A program made the position numbers and the translations under genes. From positions 124,001 to 188,000 of the forward strand of contig NGZR01000003.1 in assembly GCA_002197995.1 (NCBI GenBank): DNA of 64,000 nt, in the 5' to 3' direction. The DNA is from Gaeumannomyces sp. JS-464 (lineage: Eukaryota > Ascomycota > Sordariomycetes > Magnaporthales > Magnaporthaceae). A model generated the notes under the pieces. That model searched no databases and was not told the DNA's origin. It worked only from the letters and a program-made list of their open reading frames with translations. The number at the start of each line of letters is the position of its first letter. The first letter of the stretch is position 1. This document shows, in pieces, positions 12,064 through 22,324 of the stretch.

Positions 12064-12655
12064 TTGCCTTTTGTTAATGGTAAATACTTTCCTTTTTTAC
12101 CATTTCCTATCCCTTTTTATTTTAACAAAATGTCCGGTCGGGTGCGAAAACGTTTTTTCGCAAAGAAAACCGTTAATCGCAAAAAGCTTTTAACGGCTGT
12201 CCTTTTTAACTATTACGAAATGCCTTTCTATTTGTACTATTACGACGTTTTTAAAGCGTAAAAAATGCGACGCTTTTTTTTAAAACTCGTTTTAATGCGT
12301 AAAATGTTTCCGGATTAATCGCTCGAGGTGCGATATCCTAAAACCTTTTCTTTTTAAATTTCGAAATATCGTTACCTAACATTCCAAGCTCGAAGCTAAG
12401 CTGGAAAAGGCGGAAAAAAAAGTTTTCCGTTTTCGGAAGCAAAAACGATGTGGCTGGAAAAAATAATGCGCGCGGTGCGTCGCGGTATTAACTCGGTGGA
12501 GGAACTAAAGCGTATCGAGCGGGAGGAGGCTAACTAGGCGGCTCGCTAAACTGCCTCGTGTTTTAAGCCTTTTGTAGCTCCTTCCGTTCCTTTTGATTGG
12601 CAAATGCTTAAAGTTAATCCTAATTTAAACCTGTTTGCCTTTTTTAATTAAAGTA
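12064..12655 (+). pseudogene. Antisense accessory ORF remnant inside the chromovirus
   Basis: A single plus-strand frame, antisense to gag-pol and lying between the chromodomain and the 3' LTR, is open for 65 codons from 12064 and continues through RIP-type stops to about 12655. The later part reads as a basic, coiled-coil-like segment (EAKLEKAEKK-type near 12385-12425 and WLEKIMRAVRRGINSVEEL from 12448). The tail is proline/tryptophan-containing (APSVPFDWQMLKVNPNLNL). The early part has regularly spaced Y/F/R codons where Cys codons (TGT/TGC) could once have stood, resembling small cysteine-bearing ORFs I associate with fungal retroelements. Frame coherence over 590 bp is seen directly; the former zinc-binding function is a guess. 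Confidence -1.
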
Positions 12656-12689
12656 AATTGTAACTTTTTTTAACAATTTCTTTAAATTT

Positions 12690-12952
12690 TATGGCGCATT
12701 AAACGTGGCTTTGGTTTTTTTGCCGAGGTTTTGGGTTCGAATCCCGGTATAACCGTAAAGGTTAACGAGTTTTCGGGCTTGCTTTGGAGCTTGTCGAACC
12801 TCCACTTTCTTTTTTTTTTTTTTGCTAACCGTTTAATGCAAACTTTTTTACTTTATTTGGTTTTAATAAATGTACTTTTCTTTAACCTAATAGTGTAATG
12901 GTAACATTTCCTACCTTTTAACCGGAAGTTTTAAGTTCGATTTTAACTAAGT
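12690..12952 (+). ncRNA. Two tRNA-like modules (B-box-containing), degenerate
   Basis: Two successive segments look like decayed tRNA bodies. The first has a clean T-arm/B-box, GGTTCGAATCC at 12734-12744, preceded by a GCCGAGG segment. The second, 12884-12952, is 69 nt long. Its near-complementary acceptor ends are AACCTAA and CTAAGTT, its A-box-like block is TAGTGTAATGGTA, and its T-arm-like block is AGTTCGATTT. Stem mismatches are mostly explained by C-to-T or G-to-A changes. I cannot assign an amino acid. They may be tRNA-derived pieces captured by the element, or chance similarity sharpened by RIP. Confidence -1.
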
Positions 12953-12970
12953 TAAGGTTTTCTTATTACG

Positions 12971-13014
12971 GCCGTTTATACGCACGGGCACGGGCCGGCG
13001 TATGTATAAACGGC
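12971..13014. repeat. GC-rich inverted repeat in the chromovirus 3' region
   Basis: Perfect 11-bp arms, GCCGTTTATAC at 12971-12981 and GTATAAACGGC at 13004-13014, enclose a GC-rich loop (12982-13003). In a heavily RIP-mutated element this symmetric, GC-retaining piece is conspicuous. It could form a stable hairpin in RNA from either strand. Confidence -1.
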
Positions 13015-13079
13015 TGCGGTAAGCGGCCCGCTTTTTTACTTTTGCTAACCTTTGTTTAAAAGTTTTTACCGATATTTTT

Positions 13080-13260
13080 GTAAAGCTTTTTAATAGTTTT
13101 CGAGGTTGGTTTTTTTTTCCTACGTGTTTTTTTCGTAGTTATACCTTTTCCATTTAACTAAATACTTTTTAGGCCTATGTTTTGGCTTATAGTTTAAAAT
13201 TTTTTTAACCTTATATTTTTATTTTAAATCGATTTCCATTAACTCGTTACTTTTAAAGCC
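13080..13260 (-). pseudogene. Integrase C-terminal chromodomain remnant
   Basis: The minus strand near 13135-13175 reads KYLVKWKRYNYEKNT, followed by a TAG where TGG is expected. This corresponds to the KYLVKWKGY..EENTWEP core of a chromodomain at the end of a chromovirus integrase. Such domains bind methylated histone tails and steer integration toward heterochromatin. The surrounding frame is broken by stops. Confidence -1.
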
Positions 13261-13709
13261 TAATAGCGCTAATTCGAATAGGGAAATATAAAAAACCGGG
13301 TGGGATTTTATAGTTAGCGGTAGTCGAAGTTTATAGTTTACGTTCGAAACCTTTTTTAATATTTTAAACGGTTTTAATTTCTTATGGTTTAACTTATCGC
13401 TCGGTCGTTTCGTTTTAATATTTCGTCGAAAAAAATAAACGCTATTCCTTTTTTTAAAAGTTAGTTTTTCGATTTTTTTTTATTTATTTAAATAGCTATA
13501 CGGTACCGTAACTTTTTTAGCTTTGCTTAAAAGTGTTTATGCAATTTAATAAACTCCGTTATTTATATTTCCGCTATTAAAGCATGTTTTTCTACTTTGG
13601 GTTTTTTATACGCTATAAGCGTAAACTTATAATTCGCATAAAACGGTATAATTTTTATGCTTTTATAAATTAAATTGTTATAAGCGAATTAAGCTATAAG
13701 AAATAATTA

Positions 13710-15565
13710 ACGTGGTTTATTAATAAATGGGCCACATTAATTAATAAGCCATAACACGCAACCACGCGACACTTTTTCTTTCGCAACCAATTCCTCCGCC
13801 CATAATAATATTAATAAGAAACGACGAAAGCCGAGTAATACTTACCTTTCGGGCTTTACAATTTAATTTAAAACTAAGCATACGGGAAATTGCAAAAATT
13901 TATTCGGTCGCGAAAATAACTTTAACGCGTTAAAAGCGAGGCTTACTTGCTCGACGCAACACTATGCCCGGATTACGAAAATTAACGGAATCCGAAAAAA
14001 AGGCGCTTATTAAATACATATTCGAGCTAGATTTTCGCGCATTCCCTCCTCGGTATTTTAGTGTTAAAAATATAGCTAACCGATTGCTCGCCGAACGCGA
14101 CGCGGGTACCGTCGGCAAACGCTGGGTTAAAAGGTTCGTTAAACGCCGCCCGGAGCTCGGCACGCGCTAAATTCGAAAGTACGATTACTAAAAAGCTAAA
14201 TGCGAAAATCCCAAACTCGTTTTTGCTTAATTCGACTTTATGCGGAATATTATAGCTAAATATAGCATTTTAAATAACGATATTTACAATTTTAACGAAA
14301 CCGGCTTTTTTATAGGCATAATCGCCGCCGTTATAATTATTACAACATTAGAAAGCCGTAATAAAGCAAAACTGGTTTAGCTTAGCAACCGGAAATAAGC
14401 TACAATTATTTAAAAAGTTAACAATTGCGGCTAAGCAATCCCTTTTTTTATTATCGTTAAAAGGTAGTATTATTTAGCCAATTAGTATTCGAAACCGACT
14501 TTCCACGCGATTGGGTTATTGCAACGAGTTTTAACGGGTGGATTACGAACGAGCTCGGTTTAAAATGGATTTAGCATTTCGATAAACATATAACATCGCG
14601 CGCAAATGGCTTTTATCGTTTGTTAATGCTAAATGGTTATAAAAGCTATTACTTAACGAATTTCGAACTTTACTGCTAAAAACATAACATTATTACGCTT
14701 TACATACCTCCGCATTCGTTTTACTTTTTTAACCGCTTAACGTTAAATACTTTAACCCGTTAAAAAAAACGTACGGTTAACAAATCGAAAACTTAATAAA
14801 GTTATACGTTAACCACGTAATTAAAATCGAGTTTTTTTCGGCGTTTAAAACGGCATTTTTTGCTTTTATAACCGAAAGAAATATCCGAGGAGGCTTTCGA
14901 AAAGCTAGCTTTACTTCATTCGATCCGGATTCGGTTTTAAAAAAGCTAAATGTAAAGTTACAAATTTTAACTCCCCCGAAAAAGCTTTTAAGCGACGCCG
15001 AACTTTGGACTTTTAAAAACGCCCTAAATAGTTAAAAACGCAACTTACAATTTAAACATATTAAAACTTGGATTTCCAATTACCGGAGCAGCTTTCCGTT
15101 ACCTATGCTATCGGCTGTAAACCAATTAACGAAAAGGGCTAAAGCAATTATACATTAGGTTAACCTTTTGGAAAAAAAGTGCTCCAAATTACGAAAGGCG
15201 AACGAGGCGTTAAGCAAACGCCGAAAGGCTAAAAAAACACGTGTTTAATAAAAAGGGTTACATATTATTAAAAAGATACGAAATGCTTTAAACTAGGAAA
15301 AGCTAAATGGATAGCTATGTAAGAAATGCGCGATTATAAAGGTTAAAAAAAAGGGCGACGATAATTCGTCGGCGATATAACATTTGCGGCAAAACCGAAC
15401 ACATACGCGCATTTGCCAAAAGAAAATAAAAACGTTCGATGTATACAGTTCCGAGTAGTTTAAATGGATTTTTAGCGTTGTTAGGTTAACATGCGCGTCG
15501 ATTAACTAAAAGTCGGGGTATCGTGGCCCATTAACTAATATAACCCACTTATTAATAAACCACGT
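13710..15565 (+). mobile_element. pogo/Fot1-like DNA transposon, copy B
   Basis: This 1,856-bp sister of copy A has the same terminal inverted repeats (left ACGTGGTTTATTAATAAAT; right end ...TTATTAATAAACCACGT). TA dinucleotides flank it on both sides (13708-13709 and 15566-15567). It sits inside the integrase region of the chromovirus, so it is the innermost layer of the nest. It differs from copy A mainly by transitions, as expected for independently RIP-mutated copies. Confidence -1.
13830..15430 (+). pseudogene. pogo-like transposase, inactivated (copy B)
   Basis: The longest surviving piece (13964-14170) reads RKLTESEKKALIKYI, then IANRLLAERDAGTVGKRWV and FVKRRPEL, the CENP-B-type DNA-binding HTH of pogo transposases. 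It retains the tryptophan codon (GKRW) that is a stop in copy A. Downstream the catalytic region is recognisable but interrupted: NFNETGF near 14285 again has Asn for the first catalytic Asp, and PPHS appears near 14705. The C-terminal CCHC knuckle near 15370-15420 has lost residues. It is non-functional. Confidence -1.
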
Positions 15566-16299
15566 TATACTTAATCGTTTTATTTATAATTAACGTAATA
15601 ACGTAAATACTGCTTTATAATTTAATTTGTTCGTTTCGTTTATCCATTTATTTAAGGGTAATAAGCTGTGGATAAAAAGTGCTTCGCTTTTAGCTTATTT
15701 GTAAGCCTTTTCCAAAACTTACTTATAAATAGCTTATTTTTATTCGTAACTAAACGGTTTAACGTGCCGTATTCCGCTATTACATGCTTAATAAAAACGT
15801 ACGCTAGCTTTATAACGTCGCTGCTTTTTTATATGGTAAAAACAAGGCGTATTTAGTAAGCTTATTTACTATTACCAATATACTATCGTACTTTACTTTA
15901 ATTAACGGCTTTTTAAATTAGGGAAGTTTAATAACGAAATTTATAGTAACTTTTTGCTATGCTCCATTTGGTATTAGCAAAGGTTGTAATAACCCGTACG
16001 GTTTATGCCTATTGGCTTTATTTTTAGCATAACTTTCGCAATTTTTTATTGCGTTTTATATTTCGGCTTAGGTTTTTACAAACCTGTGGTATTGTTATAA
16101 CCGTTTTTACGTTTTTTTTACGTTTTAATAGCCGTATGCCAGCTAATTGTAAATTTGTTGGATTTTTTTTAGGGTTTAAACTTTTCCCTATCGAACCGTT
16201 TTAGCGAAAATCTTTTATGCCGGGATTAAAAATCCGTTTAGTTTTTTTGCTAAAATTACTCGTGTTTTTTTAGGTATTGCAACCTAATAGTCCGGTCGT

Positions 16300-17284
16300 T
16301 AGCTTAAAACGTCCGCCCGGCCGTTTTTTAATCCTTTCCGGTATTCGATCCGGATATCGTAGTTTTGCAAAAACTCGCTTTAACGGACTTACCGCTTATT
16401 TAGGTTTTTGCTTATAATAAAGTGTGTTAGGTTTTTATAGTTTATATATATTATAATTTAATGCTTTACTTTATAAAAGTATGGTCGCCATTTTTTAAAT
16501 GCTCGGATAATTGCTAAAAGTTTTTTATCGTAAATTTGGTAGTTTAATTTAAATCCATTTAGCTTTTGCGAAAAAAACGCATAAGGGTATAACCGTTTTT
16601 AATCGTTTTATTATCCGAATTAACCGCCGATCGCGTAATTTAACACGTCGGTTTTAACTTTAAAAGGTTTTTTTAAATCCGGAAATGTTAATATTAGTTT
16701 TTTTAATATAACGTCCCGTAATTGCTCGAAAGCTTTTTGTTTTTGCTTTCCCTAATAAAATTGGTGGTTATTTTTAGTAAAATTCGTAAATGGTATGGCG
16801 ATTTTGCTATAACTACGGATAAACCGCTTATAAAAGTTTAAAAACCTTAAAAACCCTTATATTTCCGTAACGTTTTTAAATATAAGCCATTTTTTAACTT
16901 TTTCGAGCTTTTTAAGGTTTATGCAAACCTGTCCAAATGTAATTACGAATTTTAAAAAACGACTTTTTGCAAATGCCATTTGCATTTTTCTAATTTAATA
17001 AAAAGCTTTACGTTTAGCAACTTTTAAAGCATTTTATATACGTGCCTATTATGCTTTTCCATCGTTTCCGAAAAAATTAGGATATCGTCCAAATACGCGA
17101 AAACGAAAACGTTAAGGTATTCGCGCAATATATAGTTAATTATTTTTTGGAATATGGTTAGTGCGTTAATAAACCCGAAAGTTATTATTAAAAATTCGTA
17201 GCATTTAAGCCTGGTTTTAAAAGCCGTAAGCCACTTTTGGCCTTTTTTAATCCGTATTAAACTATAAGCTTTTCGTAAGTCCAA
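16300..17284 (-). pseudogene. Gypsy reverse transcriptase / RNase H remnant
   Basis: An 86-codon open stretch (17284-17024) carries the core of a Ty3/gypsy reverse transcriptase: MDLRKAYSLIRI, the KTRLKCYEFLIITFG block, NALTIFQKIIN, and the catalytic YLDDILIFS with both aspartates intact, followed by the HNRHVYKML block. About 650 bp downstream, minus-strand sequence near 16390-16330 reads YRKGLKNGRADVLS, the end of the RNase H domain (YRPGKQNGRADALSR in relatives), with a RIP stop after it. It is part of the decayed chromovirus polyprotein. Confidence -1.
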
Positions 17285-20200
17285 AGTTATAAAATACTAA
17301 GCTTTGCCGAGCTTATCGCGCAGTTCGTTAATAAAAAGCATAAAATACCGATTTTTAATAATAGCCTCGTTTAACGGCCGGTAATCGATGCATATTCGCT
17401 TCGTCTCGTTTTTTTTTCTTTTTTATAAAATCCCATATCCTATTGGAAAATCGGAAAGTTTAATATATTCTTTTCGTAAGTTTTTTTCCAATTGTTTTTT
17501 TAACACCTCCTATTACCGAAAGCTAAACTAATACAACTTTTAATACTTAAATTACGTGTTTAATTTAAATTTAATTTTAAAATCGAACGGTTTATATTCG
17601 AAAAGCACCGTTTTTAGGTTTTTTTTAAATAATTTTTCGTATTTATAATATTCCTCCGAAATATTCGCGAGCCGTTTTTTAATGTTAATTGGGTTATTTT
17701 AATCGCTTTCCGCTTTAAATAATCGCGTATTCGTTAATGCTAAATGTAAAAGTGAATTGCCAAATTTTACTACCGTTATAACCTCCTTTCGTTGCTTTTT
17801 ATACTTACGGTTTAGGGTTCGTAATTGGTAAACCGTTTTAGTTATTCGTGGTTTCCTTTATTAAATTTAACCGGTGGTTTAATTTACCCGTAAATTGCTT
17901 TTCCTAAGCTAAAAAATCCCGAAAATAACGTTTTCTTCCTTTATATTTAGCTCGTCCAATATAACAGTAACGTTTTCCCTATTTTGGGTGCGTAATGTTA
18001 TTAGTTGTGTTTTTTGGTTAATTTATCTTTTATTATAAACGATAGGTATTTTTTAACCGTTTTTAGTTAATACGGTTAATATTTCCGCTTTATAAAAATC
18101 CTATACCGTTTAACCGCTTATAGCGATATATAATCGCCTTATATTTCGCAATCGATTATCACTTTAACCTTTTTCCTTTAATATTTCATCCAAAATGTTA
18201 ATAGGTTGTACGGTCGATTCGATTTTACTATCGCGAGGGTTTTTATTAGTTTTTCCTTTTTCCCATTCCGTGCTTTCCGCTTGGGTAGTTTTTTTAGTTT
18301 TTTAGTAAAAGGAACGAGTACCGTACGTTCGTCCTTTTATCCGAGTCGAACGAAACGTACGTTCGCGTAATCCCCTAATGCTAGGCTTTCGCCTTTTGTG
18401 CTATATGTTTTTTGCATTTCGCAATTTCGCATTTCTTTTAATCGAGCATTCTAATAACGCATAGTATTAAATACCGCTCGTTAGGTTTAAAAATTACGGT
18501 AAACCTGCCGATTCGGGCTGGTTTTTACCGTGGCAATTGGAATGCCAAACGGGGCTTAATTTTAGGTTTGCTTTTTAATTTCCGCGAAAAAAAATCGTAT
18601 TTAAGTTTGGGTTGTAAATGAAATTTGCATTTTTTATAAATGCATTTTGCTTAAAAAAGGTACAAATGTCCGGGGTGTTTTATATTAACGCTAAGGTGGT
18701 TTTTAAATTTTAACGTAGCTTTGCTCGGCTCGCTTATATCGTTAAACCGGTAGCTAACGTATTTAACTTTTTATTAATCGTTAAACTACGATAAAAGTTA
18801 GCCGTTATTTTCGTTCGCTAAGGTGGCGTAACATAACAGGCCATTTAAATATCCTGGAACTTTAACGTTCCAAAAATACGCTAAAATATTAAAGGGCGTA
18901 AAAGCGTGCTAATTTTTCCAATTCGCCTGCTTTTCGCGAACTATAAGTACGGAAGTTCCTCCGTTCGAACTTTTCGCTCGCTTTTAAAACTCGGCCGTTT
19001 CGAAGTTTTAACCACTTTAGTTTATTTTAACGTCGGTATTGGAATTTTCCGGCTCCCGAAAAAGGTATGTTTAATTTAAAAGCTTTTTTTAAGCTTTTTT
19101 TTCCTCCGCGTTATTTGCTAAAATTGCTCCTTTTTAAACCCCGCGAAAAGCGGTATCGTTTTTTTTTTTCGAATTTTTAAGCCCGAAAACGATCCGCTAT
19201 TTTCCTTCGCTATCGTATTTAAGTTTTATAACTTTAAATATGCAAATGCTTCGTGGTTCCTAAAGATATTATCCGGTAACCTTTTTATCGAACTGGTATA
19301 TAACATATAGCTCGTTATAATAGCCCGTTTAGCTAAACGCTATTTTAAAATACAGCCCTTTTTATGTTAAGCTTTTTTACGTTCGCTAAAAGTTCGCTAC
19401 TTAGCGGTTATTATCCCGCTAAAAGCAGTTAGCTTTTATATAGCCAGCTTAGCCGTATTTAAAACACTTTCCGTTTTTCGGGTTTTGTTTTTGCTTTTTT
19501 TATTACTTTTATTATTAGTAAACGGCTTCCGCATTAAGGTTTATAAGGTTTAAATGCGTCCTATAAGCCGTAATAAATTGCTATTTAACCTTTTTTTAAT
19601 TAGCCTTATTATTTTATACCACGTTTTTAAAACCATATCTTTTTTTTTATTATCGTTCGTATAATTTATCGCTAATACGGACCGCGTTTCGGATATAATT
19701 TGTGAAAAACTCCGAGCGATTTTATTTCGCGATTTTATCCTTTACATTTTCGCGCAATCCGTTATAAAAGTGCAGTATTAGCGTAACGTCGCTTTAATTA
19801 AGCTTAGTGCTAATCCGTTAAAAGTTCGTTGCGTATTTAGCTGCAAGCCTTCGCTATTTAAAAACTAACAGGTTTTTTTCGGCGATTTGGGTTTCGTCGA
19901 TTGTTTCGAACACTTTTCCGACCTTTTTTCCGAAGGTTTTAAAGCTGGTAAAATAAGCTTAATAGCTTTTTAGCTATTTTTATATCCCTAAAGTAATCGC
20001 TTTAAGTCGGCTGGAACCATTTTTTCACTTTACCGTCCAGCCTGGTAGTAGCGTAAGCAACCTTTTGCTTTTCGCTTACGAATTGCCGTTTGTAAAACTT
20101 AAAATAGCTTTTGCATTCGGTAAAAAACGTTTTAAGCTTGCCGTTTTCCTTTCCGTAAAAATCCGGGAACGGGAACTTGTACGTTTTAACTGCGATAGGT

Positions 20201-20431
20201 GCTTTAAAGGACGTTAACTTCGCAGTGAATTGCTTTACCTCGTTTTAGCTTTTAGCAATTTTAACCGTTATAAGTTTAAAAAGGTTAGCCGTGTTAGCGG
20301 CTTCGTCGAGGTCGTATTTAACACCGTTAAAGGTAAAAACCGTGGTTTTTTCCTTTTTAAGCTTTTTACTGCTGCTTACCATAGCTGTGCTATCCTTCCT
20401 CCGATAAAGTACTAAACAAAATTAATTAAAA
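17285..20431 (-). other. AT-rich chromovirus gag/protease region, no intact gene
   Basis: By position this 3.1 kb is the gag-protease part of the minus-strand chromovirus. I see RIP-decayed sequence with no motif I can name. The open stretch at 20230-20415 on the plus strand is antisense and without recognisable content. Confidence -1.
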
Positions 20432-20839
20432 TGTTATAATTAGGGTTTGCTTTTAAAGTAGGGCATTTCGGGGGTGGGAAGGACAATATCGCCGGTGCTA
20501 GTAATAAAAAATTACGTAATTTAAAAGGATAATTTAATTGCTTGCCTTAAAAGATGTTTAAAAGCTAACTTAAGTTAACTAATGCCGAAGCTTTAGTTAA
20601 AGCTATTTAAAACAATAGGAAATCCATCCTTTATATATACGCTGCTTTTTGCTTTATATTGGGTTAAATCCGTGGTTTTATTACAAATCCACAAATCCCT
20701 TTTGAATTTGTTACTTTGTTATAAATCCACAAATCCTTTTTAGTTTACGTAACTCCACGTAACCGGAGCGGGGCGAAAGCACCACTTCGGGGCCCCCTCC
20801 TACCTTGCTATCCTAAAGGCCTGCATGCTGGTCGTAACA
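20432..20839 (-). repeat. Chromovirus 5' LTR (right copy)
   Basis: This 408-bp LTR retains the canonical TG...CA ends (TGTTATAATT start, CGTAACA end on the plus strand). It is less RIP-altered than the left copy. On the coding strand it begins TGTTACGACC. It lies immediately upstream of the decayed gag region in the minus orientation. Confidence -1.
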
Positions 20840-20844
20840 CTTTA
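20840..20844. repeat. Right target-site duplication (CTTTA) of the chromovirus
   Basis: Exact copy of the CTTTA at 11565-11569, abutting the right end of the inner element. Confidence -1.
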
Positions 20845-21005
20845 TTATTCGATTAACTCGTGTGTAACGCGCTACCGAGCAGTGGAATACAATTCCTTTG
20901 CTCCTAAGCTTTTCCGTTTAACCTAATCGCTTTAAAAAAAGGTATCGAACGGTTAAACCCTTTACCTTGCTTATTTGTGTTACCTTTTTAAGCAATACCA
21001 ATTAA

Positions 21006-21240
21006 TGTTAGTAGAAGTGGTACTCCTGTAGGCACGGAAATCTCCTAAAAAGAAAGAACAAAGATTTATAAATCTGGAACTGGTGTTTGTAATGATGCAT
21101 GTTGTGTAGGAATCTAGTTACAGGAAGGGGATCACAAGATCTCCTTTTGTAGGCTCGTGGGAGCGCACGGCCCGTGGGCCTGCGGCTCCACGAGGCGTGG
21201 GCCCTTTCTGGATGCACGCGCTAGATCACGTGGATCAACA
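21006..21240 (-). repeat. Copia 5' LTR (right copy)
   Basis: This 235-bp LTR reads TGTTGATCCACGTG at its start on the minus strand, a typical copia-type LTR opening. It is nearly identical to the left copy over its GC-rich ~110 bp at the high-coordinate end. Differences elsewhere are mostly transitions. Confidence -1.
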
Positions 21241-21245
21241 GTGCA
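21241..21245. repeat. Right target-site duplication (GTGCA) of the copia element
   Basis: Exact copy of the GTGCA at 2514-2518, directly abutting the right LTR. Confidence -1.
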
Positions 21246-21426
21246 GGAAAAACTTGCCGGCCACCCCGCCGATGAGGTCGTCACTCGAGCACGACTCGCG
21301 GCACGCGGCCTCGCTGCGCTTGCATGTCTCGAGGTCGCAGCAGGGAGATGTCCAGTTGCAGCAAGCCGCGGCCGCCCCGGGCTTGGCCTCCCCCGGGAGC
21401 GCGAGGCCCGCAGCAAGCCCAAGCAT
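21241..21426 (-). pseudogene. 5' fragment of a small cysteine-rich, probably secreted ORF, truncated by the copia element
   Basis: A minus-strand ORF starts at 21426 with a short hydrophobic, signal-like N-terminus (MLGLAAGLALPGEA). A cysteine-dense stretch follows: ACCNWTSPCCDLETC, then CRESC. It reads straight into the target duplication, and its present stop is supplied by the LTR two codons later (at 21235-21237). The frame continues on the far side of the transposon at 2513-2382. I do not recognise the family. The cysteine pattern and N-terminus suggest a small secreted protein. There is no in-frame upstream ATG before a stop, so 21426 is the only start. Whether it was ever expressed is unknown. 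Confidence -1.
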
Positions 21427-21999
21427 GGCGGCGAGGGATAAGGACGTGCTTCACGGTGACGGCGCTCGGGAGTACACAACTGACAACGAGACCTTAAATG
21501 CAAAGCAGGAGAAAGATGTGGCCGTTCACTTTTACAAGATCCGGTTAACGTTAGTGGCTCCCACAGCGTTATGAAGAAGAAAAGTGTTCGCTTCTTTTTG
21601 AATAAGTGTCCAAAGCCACGCACTGCAACCCCTCGGTTGAACCAGAAAAAGCAAGAGGGGAAAAAAAAAGGAACGGCTCCTCCCGGTTAGTTTATGTTAA
21701 GCCATGCCTTGGTTGATTTCCTCGGGCCATCCACCGAGAGTTTTGAAAATTGAAAAGTGCCGACAGATGGGATTTCCGCCTCGTCATCATCCCACGGCAA
21801 GTTAAAGCAACGGAATATTTCGGGACGACGCGGATATAAACAAACAAGTAAATATTTGAAAATCACAACAAGGAAATATTTTCTTTCTTTTTTAAACCCA
21901 GGTTTTTATTTACATGCCGCACAAGCCAAATCCTCAAAAGCTGTTAAAGAAAAAAAACTAAAACCGTAGCCGATAGTTATCAGCGAAGCGGCTGACCAA
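21427..21999. other. Intergenic, no feature recognised
   Basis: This interval would contain the promoter of the split cysteine-rich ORF and the 3' flank of the gene at 22000-22548. It contains A-rich runs near 21660 and 21890. No convincing coding sequence is visible. Confidence -1.
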
Positions 22000-22227
22000 T
22001 CAATGGCAGCACCCTTCGTTATCCCCGCAAAAGCCCCTGCAGCTGTAGCAGCCCTTGTCGCAGAAGCGCACCGGATAAAGACCGCTGAGGCCGTAGTGGT
22101 ATTGGTAGTTCCACTCTTGGCCGCCGCATGTGTCCGGCCGGCCGCAGACCTTCATCGCAAGGTCGCCTTGGGTCACTACTTGGGGGTTGGTTGCGTGTTC
22201 GTCAGTTAGCTGCTCATGGGGAAAATC

Positions 22228-22324
<97 letters not shown>

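Larger units (their letters stand above)
11570..20839 (-). mobile_element. Ty3/gypsy chromovirus, RIP-decayed, containing pogo copy B
   Basis: The 9,270-bp element is delimited by LTRs at 11570-12015 and 20432-20839 and by CTTTA duplications. Removing pogo copy B leaves 7.4 kb, typical of gypsy elements. On the minus strand the order is reverse transcriptase (17284-17024, YLDDILIFS), the end of RNase H (about 16390-16300, NGRADVLS), integrase (interrupted at 15566/13709 by the pogo copy) and a chromodomain (about 13260-13080). RT-RNaseH-IN-chromodomain is the chromovirus order. Stops are dense and the element is dead. It inserted into the copia element, so it is younger than the copia insertion. 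Confidence -1.
2519..21240 (-). mobile_element. Ty1/copia-like LTR retrotransposon, RIP-decayed, hosting nested insertions
   Basis: The element is bounded by direct LTRs (2519-2752 and 21006-21240) that begin TG and end CA, and by perfect GTGCA target duplications. Subtracting the nested chromovirus and pogo copy A leaves about 7.6 kb, a normal size for a retrotransposon. Coding traces lie on the minus strand. A reverse transcriptase of the fungal copia type is recognisable around 4600-5620, so the 5' LTR is the one at 21006-21240. The interior is strongly AT-rich with many stops in every frame, as RIP produces. Residual minus-strand copia-integrase-like sequence may lie near 6700-7200, but that is weak. 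A possible primer-binding site (TTGGTATTG on the minus strand) follows the 5' LTR. The element is certainly immobile. Confidence -1.

Noticed and set aside
2519..21240. AT-rich island as a centromere or horizontally acquired region
   Set aside because: LTRs, target duplications, RT and transposase remnants explain the whole block as nested, RIP-mutated transposons.
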